DNA from: Betaproteobacteria bacterium
Lineage (GTDB): Bacteria; Pseudomonadota; Gammaproteobacteria; Burkholderiales; Rhodocyclaceae
DNA: 35,711 nucleotides
NCBI GenBank assembly: GCA_009781085.1
Contig: WQYV01000017.1
Location: forward strand, 1-35,711
Direction of reading: 5' to 3'
Every line of letters starts with the position of its first letter. Within the stretch, counting starts at the first letter, position 1. Shown here in pieces: positions 26,756 through 35,711 of this stretch. The notes under the pieces are model-generated. The model did not search any database. It was not told the DNA's origin and saw only the letters and a list, made by a program, of their open reading frames with translations. The position numbers and the translations under genes were made by a program.

Positions 26756-27228
26756 TTACAAGACCAACCGCCCTTTCTTCTCCGCGACGGCGATCTCAGC
26801 TATCGCGCCTGACCTGAACTCAAGAAAGTCGTTCTCGACCCCATCGCTGAAAATCACACCGTTTTCTGGCATATAGGATGTAATCCGCATAGGTCTGTCC
26901 GCGCCAATGCGCCCGAAAACAATACTGGCGCCCATTGTGCGGGATGGATATGGTTCGCGCACAGTAAACTGCAAATACTCCACATCCCACGCATTGAACG
27001 TGGACTTTGCCATGGACACTTCGCCAATGAGCCGCCGATGCACAAACACATCCGGCAGCAAGGCGCGCAAATTTTTGACTCGAAAAAGTAGCAGCATACC
27101 GTCCCAGCGGGCTGGATCGGGGTTTACGCCGATGAGCTGTTGATTAGCGTGTTGGCCACGAGTTGGCCTCTAGAATACCGGAGAACATACTCGCTGGGCT
27201 GAAACTTGAAATATCTGAGTCCAAACAT
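26756..27228 (-). pseudogene. Fused remnant: SPFH/band-7 N-terminus joined to an internally deleted NAD kinase-like protein
   Basis: From 27228 MFGLRYFKFQPSEYVLRYSRGQ (SPFH-like) continues into LVANTLI, shifts frame, then NQQLIGVNPDPARWDGMLLLFRVKNLRALLPDV...VREPYPSRTMGASIVFGRI...GVIFSDGVENDFLEFRSGAIAEIAVAEKKGRLVL. Confidence 0.65.
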
Positions 27229-27262
27229 ACAAAGCACTCCTTTCCTGAAACGGGTAAGTTAG

Positions 27263-27299
27263 TCTAGCCTCATAGGTTGGACGGATCCAAAGGGCTAGA
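27263..27299. repeat. Composite palindrome (nested stems)
   Basis: TCTAGCC (27263-27269)/GGCTAGA (27293-27299) enclosing TTGGA-CGGA-TCCAA (27277-27290). Confidence 0.5.
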
Positions 27300-27459
27300 A
27301 TTTAGCTAGAGGAAATATGATAAGCACCTCACTCTTGGTAGGGAAAGCATTCGTTTCATTTCCACAAAACCCATTGTTGCCACAAACAAAAATTGTGATG
27401 GGTTCCGCTTCGCCCTACCCCTTGTATCTACAGGCTATACTTGAACAGGAGCTAAAACC

Positions 27460-28038
27460 ATTTTCAATCCCCATGTTGCCGCATCCATACTGCTGCTGGC
27501 CCTTCTGTTCATGATTTTTGCTCGGGCACTCATACTGTCCCGCCGAGGTATCAACGCCCTTGTACGAAGACTGGAATACGATGCGTTCGGCATTTATTAC
27601 CTTGTGTTCACTTATGCGGTCCTGGCCTGCTCTTTTTCCTGGCCTTTTCCCTCTGTCATAGGGCGAGCGCTATGGCACAACCCCGCTCTGTCCTGGGCAG
27701 GAGTCCTGCTGTGCCTTGTGGGGACGGTAGGATACGGTCTGTGCATAGCTTCGCTCAAAGAGTCATTTCGCATCGGCATTGATGAAAACACGCCAGGCAA
27801 CCTGATCACCGGCGGCATCTTCAGCTATAGCCGCAACCCGCTCTACCTGTCCCTACTCACCATTTACTTGGGACTGTTGCTGGTCTTTGCCAATGGAGCC
27901 ATGGCGGTTAATTTAAGCATTTCGGTATTCCTAATCCTGAGGCAAATTTTCAGGGAAGAAAAATTCCTGCTCCAATACCACGGTGAGAGGTATGCCGCAT
28001 ACTGCCAAAAAACTGGGCGTTTCTTTGGTAGATCCTAA
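27460..28038 (+). CDS. Isoprenylcysteine carboxyl methyltransferase-family membrane methyltransferase (start uncertain: 27460 ATT or 27511 ATG)
   Basis: NLITGGIFSYSRNPLYLSLLTIYLGLLLVF...REEKFLLQYHGERYAAYCQKTGRF. AGGAG at 27447-27451 is 8 nt before an in-frame ATT. Confidence 0.8.
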   Translation: MFNPHVAASILLLALLFMIFARALILSRRGINALVRRLEYDAFGIYYLVFTYAVLACSFSWPFPSVIGRALWHNPALSWAGVLLCLVGTVGYGLCIASLKESFRIGIDENTPGNLITGGIFSYSRNPLYLSLLTIYLGLLLVFANGAMAVNLSISVFLILRQIFREEKFLLQYHGERYAAYCQKTGRFFGRS

Positions 28039-28071
28039 AGTTGTGCACAGGCAGAAGCGGATCGATCCTCT

Positions 28072-29430
28072 CTACCTAACCTCGCGTACAACCTCCAGCA
28101 CCTGTTCGATCCGATCCACACCATGAACCGTAATGCCTGCAATGGGCTGTCGCGCCAGGTTTGCACGCGGGACGATGGCCGTCTTGAAACCGAGCTTGGC
28201 GGCTTCCTTGAGCCGCTCCTGCCCGTGTGGCGCGGGGCGTATTTCGCCCGCCAGCCCTACCTCGCCAAACACAGCAAGCCCTTGCGGCAATGGCCGGCCG
28301 CGTAATGAAGAGGCTACAGCCAGCAAAATCGCGAGGTCAGCAGCAGGCTCAACAATCTTCACGCCGCCGACGGCGTTGATGAAGACGTCCTGATCGAAAC
28401 AGATGATCCCGGCGTGACGATGCATAACCGCGAGTAGCATCGCTAGCCGCGTCGGTTCCAGCCCCACGGAAAGCCGCCGGGGATTGGGGTTTTGGGCGCT
28501 GTCTACGAGCGCCTGGATTTCGACGAGCAGCGGGCGGGTACCTTCCTGGGTGACGAGCACGCAGCTGCCAGAAACTTCTGCATCATGCCGGGAAAGAAAA
28601 AGCGCGGAGGGATTGGAGACACCTTTCAGCCCCCGCTCGGTCATGGCAAAGACGCCCAGTTCATTGACCGCGCCAAAACGGTTCTTGAACGCACGGACTA
28701 AGCGGAAGCTAGAATGGGTGTCGCCCTCGAAATAGAGCACGGTGTCGACGATGTGTTCGAGCACACGAGGCCCAGCGAGCGCACCATCCTTGGTAACGTG
28801 GCCGACGAGGATGAGCGTGGTCCCGCTCTGCTTGGCATGACGCGTAAGTTGCGCCGCGCATTCGCGCACCTGCCCAACGGAACCGGGAGCCGATTGAAGG
28901 TTTTCCGAGTGCAGGGTCTGGATCGAATCGATGACCGCAATTCTGGGCGCTGCTTCGGAAACGCCTTCGATGATACGCTCCAGGTTGGTTTCGGTGAGCA
29001 GTTGCAAATTTCCTGGGGATAATTGCAGGCGTCGGGCGCGCAGAGCCACTTGTTCGCCAGACTCCTCGCCGCTTACGTAAACCACCGGATATTCGTTCGC
29101 CAATCCGCAAAGAGCTTGCAGGAGCAAAGTCGACTTGCCGATACCAGGGTCGCCACCGATCAGCACCACCCCACCGGGCACGAGCCCACCGCCCAGGACG
29201 CGGTCAAATTCGTCGATGCTGCTGGGGATGCGTGGTTCTTCACGCGCTTCGAGCGCAGCCAGCCTTTGCATCTTCGCCGTACCCCCAACCTGCCGTCGGG
29301 ATTGCGCGCTGCGTTCGATGACAGTCTCGGCCAGGGTGTTCCATTCCCGGCACTGCGGGCATTGCCCCTGCCAACGCGGCAGTTGCGCACCACAACCGGC
29401 ACAGACGTAGGCAGACTTGACTTTCGACAT
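28072..29430 (-). CDS. radA: DNA repair protein RadA
   Basis: YVCAGCGAQLPRWQGQCPQCREWNTL zinc finger; GGDPGIGKSTLLLQ; KNRFGAVNELGVFAMTERGLKGVSNPS. Confidence 0.97.
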   Translation of the reverse strand: MSKVKSAYVCAGCGAQLPRWQGQCPQCREWNTLAETVIERSAQSRRQVGGTAKMQRLAALEAREEPRIPSSIDEFDRVLGGGLVPGGVVLIGGDPGIGKSTLLLQALCGLANEYPVVYVSGEESGEQVALRARRLQLSPGNLQLLTETNLERIIEGVSEAAPRIAVIDSIQTLHSENLQSAPGSVGQVRECAAQLTRHAKQSGTTLILVGHVTKDGALAGPRVLEHIVDTVLYFEGDTHSSFRLVRAFKNRFGAVNELGVFAMTERGLKGVSNPSALFLSRHDAEVSGSCVLVTQEGTRPLLVEIQALVDSAQNPNPRRLSVGLEPTRLAMLLAVMHRHAGIICFDQDVFINAVGGVKIVEPAADLAILLAVASSLRGRPLPQGLAVFGEVGLAGEIRPAPHGQERLKEAAKLGFKTAIVPRANLARQPIAGITVHGVDRIEQVLEVVREVR

Positions 29431-29549
29431 GGCGAGCATTCAATGACGCGATGAAATATGATGCATTTTATCTATACCTATTCTGCATTGAAAAATGTCG
29501 GCAATATTTACACTTTGACAACCCATATGCTTGCCGACGTCTACTGTAT

Positions 29550-32252
29550 TCAGGCCAGCGCCTTGTCAACCACCTCCGCCACCCCGTTGGAAAGCCCCGG
29601 TTGTGCCCTCACCCGTTCGAGTTGCGTGCGGATACTTGTCTGCAAGTTCGGGGTGTAGCGCCGCCAGTTTTCCAGCGCACGCGCTACCCGCGCCGCGATT
29701 TGCGGATTGCGTGCATCGAGCGCGCAGACCTGATCAGCCCAAAAAACGTGTCCGTTGCCGTCCCCGGCATGGAATTCACCAGGATTGCCACGGAAGAAAG
29801 CACCCAGTAAGGCATAGATTTTGTTGGGGTTCGACAGGTTGAAGGCCGGATCTTGCATTAGAGTACGCACTCTGTCGAGTGTCGGGCGAGCGCACTCGTT
29901 CCAGCGCCAAATTCCGGCCTGAAGGGCAAACCACTTGTCGAGCGCCAGGTTTTGCCCGTCGAATCGCCTGCGGAAGGTATCGAGCGCGGCATTACGCGCC
30001 GCCTCGTCAGTGCTCGTCATCAGCGCGCCGAGCGCACCCATGTACTCTGTCATGTTGTCGGCAGCAGCAAAGCGCGCAAGGGCAAGCGGTACACCACGGG
30101 TATCCCCTCCGGCGACGAGATAGCGTAACGTCAGGTTAGCCAGCGCACGCCGTCCAGCATCCAGCGGGTGATAACGGTAAGGCTCTGTTACCCACAGGGT
30201 ACGAGTCAATTCATGGCAGTTTTCAGCCAGCACGGAACCGAGTTCGCGCGTCACATGAATGAACGCCGCACGCAGGGCAATTGGGTCAGCGGGGCTCATG
30301 CGTTCAAGCAGGTAGCCTTCTGACGGCAGGGTGAGTGCTTCGGCACGAAAAGCTGGGTCGAGCCGTTCATCGATGAGCAGTGCACGGAAAGCGTCGACCC
30401 AGGCCGCCGGTGTTTTCCGATAGGGATCGGCAACCCGTGCAAGGATTAGCTGCTCGCTATAGCGCTGTGCGGCATCCCAACGGTTGAATGGGTCGGAATC
30501 GTTGGCCATGAGAAAGGCCAACCGAGTTTCGTCTTCTTCCTGTTCGAGAATGACCGGGGCGGAAAAACCGCGCAGAACCGAGGGCACGGGCTCGACTTCG
30601 ACCCCAGTGAAGCGGAAGGTTTTTTCAGCCTTGTCGAGCGTCAACACCTTGGTGAACGCCGCTTCGCCATCGCCCTGTTCACCTTCGAGGCACAGCGGCA
30701 AATCACGGCCATCAGGGGCAATCAACCCTACCGCCACGGGGATGACCAACGGCAACGGTTTTCCAGGCTGTTTTGGGAACGGGACGCGCTGTGAAAGCGT
30801 GAGGGCATAGCTGGCATTGGTAGCATCCCACCAACCCTGCACCTTCAACCGGGGCGTGCCAGCCCGGGCGTACCAACGCATAAAGGCGGTCAGGTCGGTT
30901 TCGTTGGCATCGCTCATGGCGGCAACGAAATCGTCGCAGGTTACTGCTTGCCCATCGTGGCGGCGGAAATAGAGATTCATCCCCGTGCGGAAACCTTCCG
31001 GTCCGAGCAAAGTTTTGAGCATACGGACAACTTCGGCTCCTTTTTCGTACACGGTAGCAGTATAAAAATTGTCGATTTCCCGGTAGCTGTCAGGCCGGAT
31101 CGGGTGCGCCATCGAGCCGTTGTCTTCTGGAAACTGCGCCGCACGCAGCCTTTTGACATCATCGATGCGCTTGACGGCTCTAGCCGAGGCCGCGCCTTTT
31201 TTCCCCGCTGCGCGGGCAAGCATGTCGGCGGAAAATTCCTGGTCGCGGAAAACCGTAAGCCCTTCCTTAAGGGTAAGCTGGAACCAGTCGCGGCAGGTCA
31301 CGCGGTTGCCCGTCCAGTTGTGGAAGTATTCATGAGCCACCACGCTTTCCACGTCTGCGTAGTCGGCATCAGATGCCGTCCTGGGGCGGGCGAGCACGTA
31401 TTTTGCGTTGAAGATGTTCAGCCCCTTGTTTTCCATCGCCCCCATGTTGAAATCGGACACGGCAACGATCATGAAACGGTCGAGGTCGAGTTCCAGCCCG
31501 AAATGTTCCTCGTCCCAACGCATGGCATTGATGAGCGATGCCATCGCGTGCCCGGCGCAGCCGAGATCGTTTTCTTCCACCCAGACTTGGAGCAACACTT
31601 GCCGCCCGGAAGCGGTTTTTTCCACGCATTCCAGCGCGGACAGCTTCGCCGCCACCAGTGCGAAAAGGTAGGACGGTTTCGGAAACGGGTCTTCCCATCG
31701 CGCAAAATGCCAGCCATTGGGTAAATCGCCGACTTCAACCAAATTACCGTTGGACAGTAGCACCGGACAACGCTTGCGCTCGGCTTCGATAATCACGGTA
31801 TAACGCGCCATCACATCAGGCCGGTCTGGGAAATAAGTGATCCGGCGGAAACCTTCGGCTTCGCATTGGGTGAAAAACCCGCCGTTGGACATGTACAACC
31901 CGGAGAGCGCAGTATTGGCCCCGGGCCTGATCTGGGTGATTGCCTCCACCGTCACCCTGGCATTGTCCTGGTTTGAACCAAGGTTGAATTCCAGCATGCC
32001 GCTGCTAACCTTGTGAGGAACCGCTAGTTGCCCGTCAACTTTCATCGAAAGGCATTCGAGTTCCTCTCCCCACAGCCGCAAAGGACCGTTCTCCGCCCCC
32101 AGGTTACGCACGCACACCATGCGATTAGTGACAATGGTCGCAGCCGGGTCGAGCCGGAAATGCAACTCGACGCGCTCGACTGTCCAAGCCAATGGGCGAT
32201 AATCGGCACGATGGATCGTTAGAGGGGTTTTCTTTTCCGCTTTTTTGCTCAT
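29550..32252 (-). CDS. pepN: Aminopeptidase N
   Basis: VSDFNMGAMENKGLNIFNAKYVLA; VVAHEYFHNWTGNRVTCRDWFQLTLKEGLTVFRDQEFSAD. Confidence 0.97.
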   Translation of the reverse strand: MSKKAEKKTPLTIHRADYRPLAWTVERVELHFRLDPAATIVTNRMVCVRNLGAENGPLRLWGEELECLSMKVDGQLAVPHKVSSGMLEFNLGSNQDNARVTVEAITQIRPGANTALSGLYMSNGGFFTQCEAEGFRRITYFPDRPDVMARYTVIIEAERKRCPVLLSNGNLVEVGDLPNGWHFARWEDPFPKPSYLFALVAAKLSALECVEKTASGRQVLLQVWVEENDLGCAGHAMASLINAMRWDEEHFGLELDLDRFMIVAVSDFNMGAMENKGLNIFNAKYVLARPRTASDADYADVESVVAHEYFHNWTGNRVTCRDWFQLTLKEGLTVFRDQEFSADMLARAAGKKGAASARAVKRIDDVKRLRAAQFPEDNGSMAHPIRPDSYREIDNFYTATVYEKGAEVVRMLKTLLGPEGFRTGMNLYFRRHDGQAVTCDDFVAAMSDANETDLTAFMRWYARAGTPRLKVQGWWDATNASYALTLSQRVPFPKQPGKPLPLVIPVAVGLIAPDGRDLPLCLEGEQGDGEAAFTKVLTLDKAEKTFRFTGVEVEPVPSVLRGFSAPVILEQEEDETRLAFLMANDSDPFNRWDAAQRYSEQLILARVADPYRKTPAAWVDAFRALLIDERLDPAFRAEALTLPSEGYLLERMSPADPIALRAAFIHVTRELGSVLAENCHELTRTLWVTEPYRYHPLDAGRRALANLTLRYLVAGGDTRGVPLALARFAAADNMTEYMGALGALMTSTDEAARNAALDTFRRRFDGQNLALDKWFALQAGIWRWNECARPTLDRVRTLMQDPAFNLSNPNKIYALLGAFFRGNPGEFHAGDGNGHVFWADQVCALDARNPQIAARVARALENWRRYTPNLQTSIRTQLERVRAQPGLSNGVAEVVDKALA

Positions 32253-32399
32253 GAAACCGCCCACCACAACAGTACAAAAGTGTGTAGTGTAATTGCCATA
32301 AACGCCCGGATAGCAGAAACTTCCTTCATTTCGTATCAGATCCCGTCATTGGCCTCATCGCAACTTCATCATCAACAATATCCTGAGGGAGAATGCAAT

Positions 32400-34382
32400 A
32401 TGACACCCAGTTCAGTCCACGACATCCGCAACCTGTGCCTCCTTGGGCAAACCGGCAGCGGCAAAACAACCTTGATTCGGGCGTTGCTTGCCACTGCCGG
32501 GGTCGACGATGGCGGTAACGGCGCGCCCACCGGCCAGTCGCTCACGTCCTCGTTGTCGCACCTGGAATGGGCGAACCACTGGATCAACCTGCTCGACACA
32601 CCGGGATTGTCCGATTTGGCCGGACGGGCGTTATCCGCGCTGTCGGCAGCGGAAACTGCAGCCATCGTCATCAACGCCGCGGCCGGGCTCGAAAATAGCG
32701 TGCGCCGGATGATGACGGCAGCGCAGGGTAAATGCCGGATGCTCATTATCAACAAGATCGATGTAGGCGGCGACTTTGGTGCCCTGATGGAAGCCATCAC
32801 TTCCTCCTTTGGCCGCGAATGCCTACCGCTCAACCTGCCCACACCGGACGGCAGCGGCGTGGTCGACTGCTTTTTTGACCCCAAGGCGGACGCCAGCACC
32901 GCCTTCTCCAGTGTAAATGCCGCGCACGAAGCCATCATCGACCAGGTTATTGAACTTGATGAAGACCTCATGGCACGCTACCTCGAACAGGGCGAAGCGC
33001 TCGACCCTGACCAACTCCACGCCCCGTTTGAAGCTGCCCTGCGCGACGCCCACCTGATTCCTGTCTGCTTCGTTTCCGCCCAGACCGGCGTGGGCGTGCG
33101 CGAACTGCTCGACATTCTTGGCAAACTCATGCCCGACCCCACCGAGGCCAACCCGGCACCATTCCTTAAGGGTTCGGAAATGGTAGAAGTCCTGCCCGAT
33201 CCAGATCGCCATACGATTGCCCATGTATTCCAGATAAGTAATGACCCCTACCGGGGCAAGATTGCCTTGTTCCGCATACACCAGGGCACGGTTTCGCCGG
33301 GCAGCTCGCTTTTCGTCGGCGATGGGCGCAAACCTTTCAAAGTAGCCCACCTCCTGCGCATGCAAGGGCAAAACACCTCAGAGACGAAGCTTGCCGTCCC
33401 GGGAGATCTTTGCGCCGTTTCCCGGATCGACGAACTGCACCACGACGCCGTGCTGCATGATTCTCATGACGAAGATTATTACCATCTGGTTCCGCCCGCC
33501 TATCCGCAGCCCGTTTACGGCCTGGCACTCATTCCCCGCAAGACTGCCGACGAGCAGCGCCTGGGTGAAGCCCTCTCCCGCCTGGCCGACGAAGACCCTT
33601 GCCTGGAAATTGACTACGACACACGCAGCCGCCGCACCGTCGTGCGCGGCCTCGGCGAACAGCACCTGAAAATCATCCTCGGTGAGCTTTCCTCGCGCTG
33701 GAACCTCGAACTCGACACCGCACCGCCAGCCATTGCCTACCGCGAAACCATCACCGCCATCGCCGAAGCACGCTATCGCCACAAAAAACAAAGTGGGGGG
33801 GCGGGTCAGTTCGGCGAGGTTGCCCTGCGCGTTGAGCCCCTGCCGCGCGGCGAGGGTCTCCAGTTCGGCGACGAGGTCAAAGGCGGAACCATCCCTGCAC
33901 AATACATGCCGGCAGTCGAAAAAGGCGTGCGGATGGCCGTAGCCGATGGCGCGCTGGCCGGTTATCCGATCCACGACCTGCGCGTAGTCATCACTGATGG
34001 CAAGCATCACCCCGTCGACTCCAACGAAATCTCTTTCGTCACCGCCGGGCGCCATGCCTTGATCGATGCCGTGCTAGCCGCACGGCCCCAAATCCTCGAA
34101 CCCATTGTCGAAGTTCAAGTTCGGGTGGCGGATGACTACTTCGGTAACGTCAGCGCTGAACTCTCCGGCCGCCGCGGCCGTGTCACCGGCACGGACAGCC
34201 CCGCGCCCGGCTGGACGCTGATCTCTGCCTCCGTGCCGATGGCCGACATGGATGGCTTTGAAGCGCGGCTGAAATCGCTTTGCGCGGGCGAAAGCGAATT
34301 CGCCACCACAGCAGGCGGTTATGAGGCAGTCGCGGGTGATGTGCAGGTTAGATTGGTGAACGAGCACAATAATCGGGGGTAA
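32400..34382 (+). CDS. Elongation factor G paralogue (EF-G-like, divergent G domain)
   Basis: LLGQTGSGKTTLIRALL; LLDTPGL; INKID; YRHKKQSGGAGQFGEVALRVEPL; PAQYMPAVEKGVRMA. ATG at 32400 is in frame with ORF 32280..34382; GAGGGAGA SD. Confidence 0.9.
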   Translation: MTPSSVHDIRNLCLLGQTGSGKTTLIRALLATAGVDDGGNGAPTGQSLTSSLSHLEWANHWINLLDTPGLSDLAGRALSALSAAETAAIVINAAAGLENSVRRMMTAAQGKCRMLIINKIDVGGDFGALMEAITSSFGRECLPLNLPTPDGSGVVDCFFDPKADASTAFSSVNAAHEAIIDQVIELDEDLMARYLEQGEALDPDQLHAPFEAALRDAHLIPVCFVSAQTGVGVRELLDILGKLMPDPTEANPAPFLKGSEMVEVLPDPDRHTIAHVFQISNDPYRGKIALFRIHQGTVSPGSSLFVGDGRKPFKVAHLLRMQGQNTSETKLAVPGDLCAVSRIDELHHDAVLHDSHDEDYYHLVPPAYPQPVYGLALIPRKTADEQRLGEALSRLADEDPCLEIDYDTRSRRTVVRGLGEQHLKIILGELSSRWNLELDTAPPAIAYRETITAIAEARYRHKKQSGGAGQFGEVALRVEPLPRGEGLQFGDEVKGGTIPAQYMPAVEKGVRMAVADGALAGYPIHDLRVVITDGKHHPVDSNEISFVTAGRHALIDAVLAARPQILEPIVEVQVRVADDYFGNVSAELSGRRGRVTGTDSPAPGWTLISASVPMADMDGFEARLKSLCAGESEFATTAGGYEAVAGDVQVRLVNEHNNRG

Positions 34383-34396
34383 TAGAGAGAAATATG

Positions 34397-34419
34397 GGGG
34401 CGAAAATTTTTCGCCCCCC
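34397..34419. repeat. Palindrome after the EF-G-like gene (possible terminator without clear U-tract)
   Basis: GGGGGCGAAAATTTTTCGCCCCC. Confidence 0.5.
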
Positions 34420-34574
34420 CATCAATATCATCAAGTTTGCGCAGGTAGGGTAGAGCGGAGCGTAGCGGCTAGTTCAGACGAACAACAGGCACGCCAGGCT
34501 ATATATGACAAGAACCTCCATCAACCTTCTGACAGTCGGGCAGAACAAGATAGAACGCTTGACCGCTCCAACCT

Positions 34575-34805
34575 TTATGGGCCGGGACTGCCCCAACCGT
34601 AGAGCGCATCAAGGATGGTCGGATCGATCTACCTTGCGAGTTGCAACCAGAAGTCCACGAAGAAGAGCGCGAACTGCACGTAACTGATGGTCATTGGCGC
34701 CTTCAGATCGTACATGCCTGCCAAGAGCAAGAGCGGGGGGCAGATCACCAATGCCATTTTCAAAAAGGACAGAATCATCGGTAGGGCTTGGCGCAACACG
34801 TCCAT
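34575..34805 (-). pseudogene. ICE TraG-like protein fragment
   Basis: MDVLRQALPMILSFLKMALVICPPLLLLAGMYDLKAPMTISYVQFALFFVDFWLQLAR-TAG-IDPTILDALYGWGSPGP*. Confidence 0.8.
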
Positions 34806-34821
34806 CGTCGGGAAATAGGCG

Positions 34822-35003
34822 AGTGTACCTCCCAGGGGTTTTCGCCGGTGACGGCATAGCTTGATACGACGGCATCGGGTACGTAGTGGCGGTACTTCGT
34901 CGAGGTGCGTATCTCGCACTCGTATAAGTGCAGTAGAGCCAGAAACAGATACCGACGACGCGCCAGTCGAGGCAATCGACGGAGAGGGTCGATTCAATGA
35001 TCT
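34822..35003 (-). pseudogene. ICE TraU-like (TIGR03756/PFL_4710 type) fragment, frameshifted
   Basis: IIESTLSVDCLDWRVVGICFWLYCTYT in one frame, then CEIRTSTKYRHYVPDAVVSSYAVTGENPWEVH in another. Confidence 0.78.
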
Positions 35004-35115
35004 GATCCGTTCGATTGCAGCCGCCCCACTGGCATCCGGCGGCAAACCTTCGGACAAGACAGCTTCGATTTGCTTCGGCGCATCGAGCGCGACCACGCGC
35101 GCACCGTCCGTCGAA
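35004..35115 (-). pseudogene. ICE TIGR03757 (PFL_4709)-like fragment
   Basis: DGARVVALDAPKQIEAVLSEGLPPDASGAAAIERIRSLN. Confidence 0.6.
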
Positions 35116-35147
35116 GAGTCCGTGAAATAACGACCGTGCTTGTTTTA

Positions 35148-35423
35148 CAGGTTTTGAAGCCAATATGGGCCATAAAGACAGAAACAGCTTCCCGGCTCCG
35201 GGAGCGCATCGAACGGATACTTTCTTGGGCCACAATACATGGCTATCGCGATGGCGAGAACCCGGCAAGGTGGGATGGGCACCTGTAAGAGATATTGCCA
35301 AAACCATCTCGGGTCAAGCATATCCGCCACCACCCAGCGATCCCTTATCAGGAAATTGGCGGGTTTTTCAAATTGCTGAACACCGAGAAAAGCATCGTGG
35401 CAAGGGCTCTTGAATTCACGATC
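35148..35423 (+). pseudogene. P4-type tyrosine integrase fragment, frameshifted
   Basis: VLKPIWAIKTETASRLRERIERILSWATIHGYRDGENPARWDGHL, then LPKPSRVKHIRHHPAIPYQEIGGFFKLLNTEKSIVARALEFTI in another frame. Confidence 0.85.
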
Positions 35424-35463
35424 GGGGAAGCGGACAAAGACTTGGACTACCTGGAGGTAGTTC

Positions 35464-35571
35464 ATGTACTCATACGAAGAACGCATTCGAGCGGTTCGAC
35501 CCTACATCAAACTGGGAAAGCGCATCGCGGCGACCATCCGGCAGTTGGGTTATCCGACAAAGAACTCTCTT
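35464..35571 (+). pseudogene. IS3-family transposase OrfA N-terminus, truncated
   Basis: MYSYEERIRAVRPYIKLGKRIAATIRQLGYPTKNSL, cut at the start of the next IS sequence. Confidence 0.85.
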
Positions 35572-35572
35572 A

Positions 35573-35711
35573 GGACCTGTTCACGATTTTTTCATGATCA
35601 GGGCAAGGAAAGCGAAATGGATGAACTGCAAGCTGGAGTTGAGCAACCTCTCGCAGTTTTTCCAAAGCCTGCGGCACTTTTCCAGCCAGGCAAAGGAGCG
35701 TTCGACGACCC
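35573..35711 (-). mobile_element. IS5-family (IS427-group-like) element, 3' end of transposase (runs off right edge)
   Basis: Reverse complement of the window end reads VVERSFAWLEKCRRLWKNCERLLNSSLQFIHFAFLALIMKKS*; AGGACCTGTTCACGA at the putative element end. Confidence 0.85.

Noticed and set aside
30948-31724. 258-aa plus-strand ORF inside pepN
   Set aside because: Antisense shadow of pepN, no domain signal.
33378-34055. 225-aa minus-strand ORF inside the EF-G-like gene
   Set aside because: Antisense shadow; no recognised domain or initiation signal.
35464-35711. Open frame from the IS3 OrfA start to the window end as a possible novel protein
   Set aside because: It is an IS3 OrfA start read through into the antisense of an IS5-type transposase; chimeric by insertion.
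1-35711. CRISPR arrays, tRNA or rRNA genes
   Set aside because: No regularly spaced direct repeats and no convincing tRNA or rRNA sequence seen by eye; a tRNAscan-SE/minced run would be needed to exclude them formally.

Overview
The window looks like an ordinary, probably betaproteobacterial, chromosome segment broken by decayed mobile DNA. Left part: polA (partial, minus strand), a LOG-family gene, a DUF2782 gene, thrB, and a MoxR/DUF58/DUF4129/DUF4350/SpoIIM/RDD cluster, then rsfS, rlmH and maf. Middle: an AT-richer mgtC-mgtA Mg2+ transport locus; a carbonic anhydrase/MFS/aldo-keto reductase block flanked by two IS5-type transposase remnants; and a BigR-type sulfide-response operon. Right part: a CinA-like gene, a TAXI-TRAP gene with an in-frame TGA, an SPFH/NAD-kinase gene-fusion remnant, an ICMT-family gene, radA, pepN and a divergent EF-G paralogue. 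The right edge is a set of ICE remnants (TraG, TraU, TIGR03757, P4-type integrase) interrupted by IS3 and IS5/IS427 sequences. The strongest find is the roughly 450-nt leader of mgtC. It contains an M-box-like Mg2+ aptamer, an intrinsic terminator, a short leader ORF beginning MDPD with a good Shine-Dalgarno, and a second perfect terminator whose 5' arm can instead pair (10 of 11 bases) with a segment inside the leader ORF. This looks like two Mg2+ attenuators in series. All family assignments come from reading the sequence; no database search was run.
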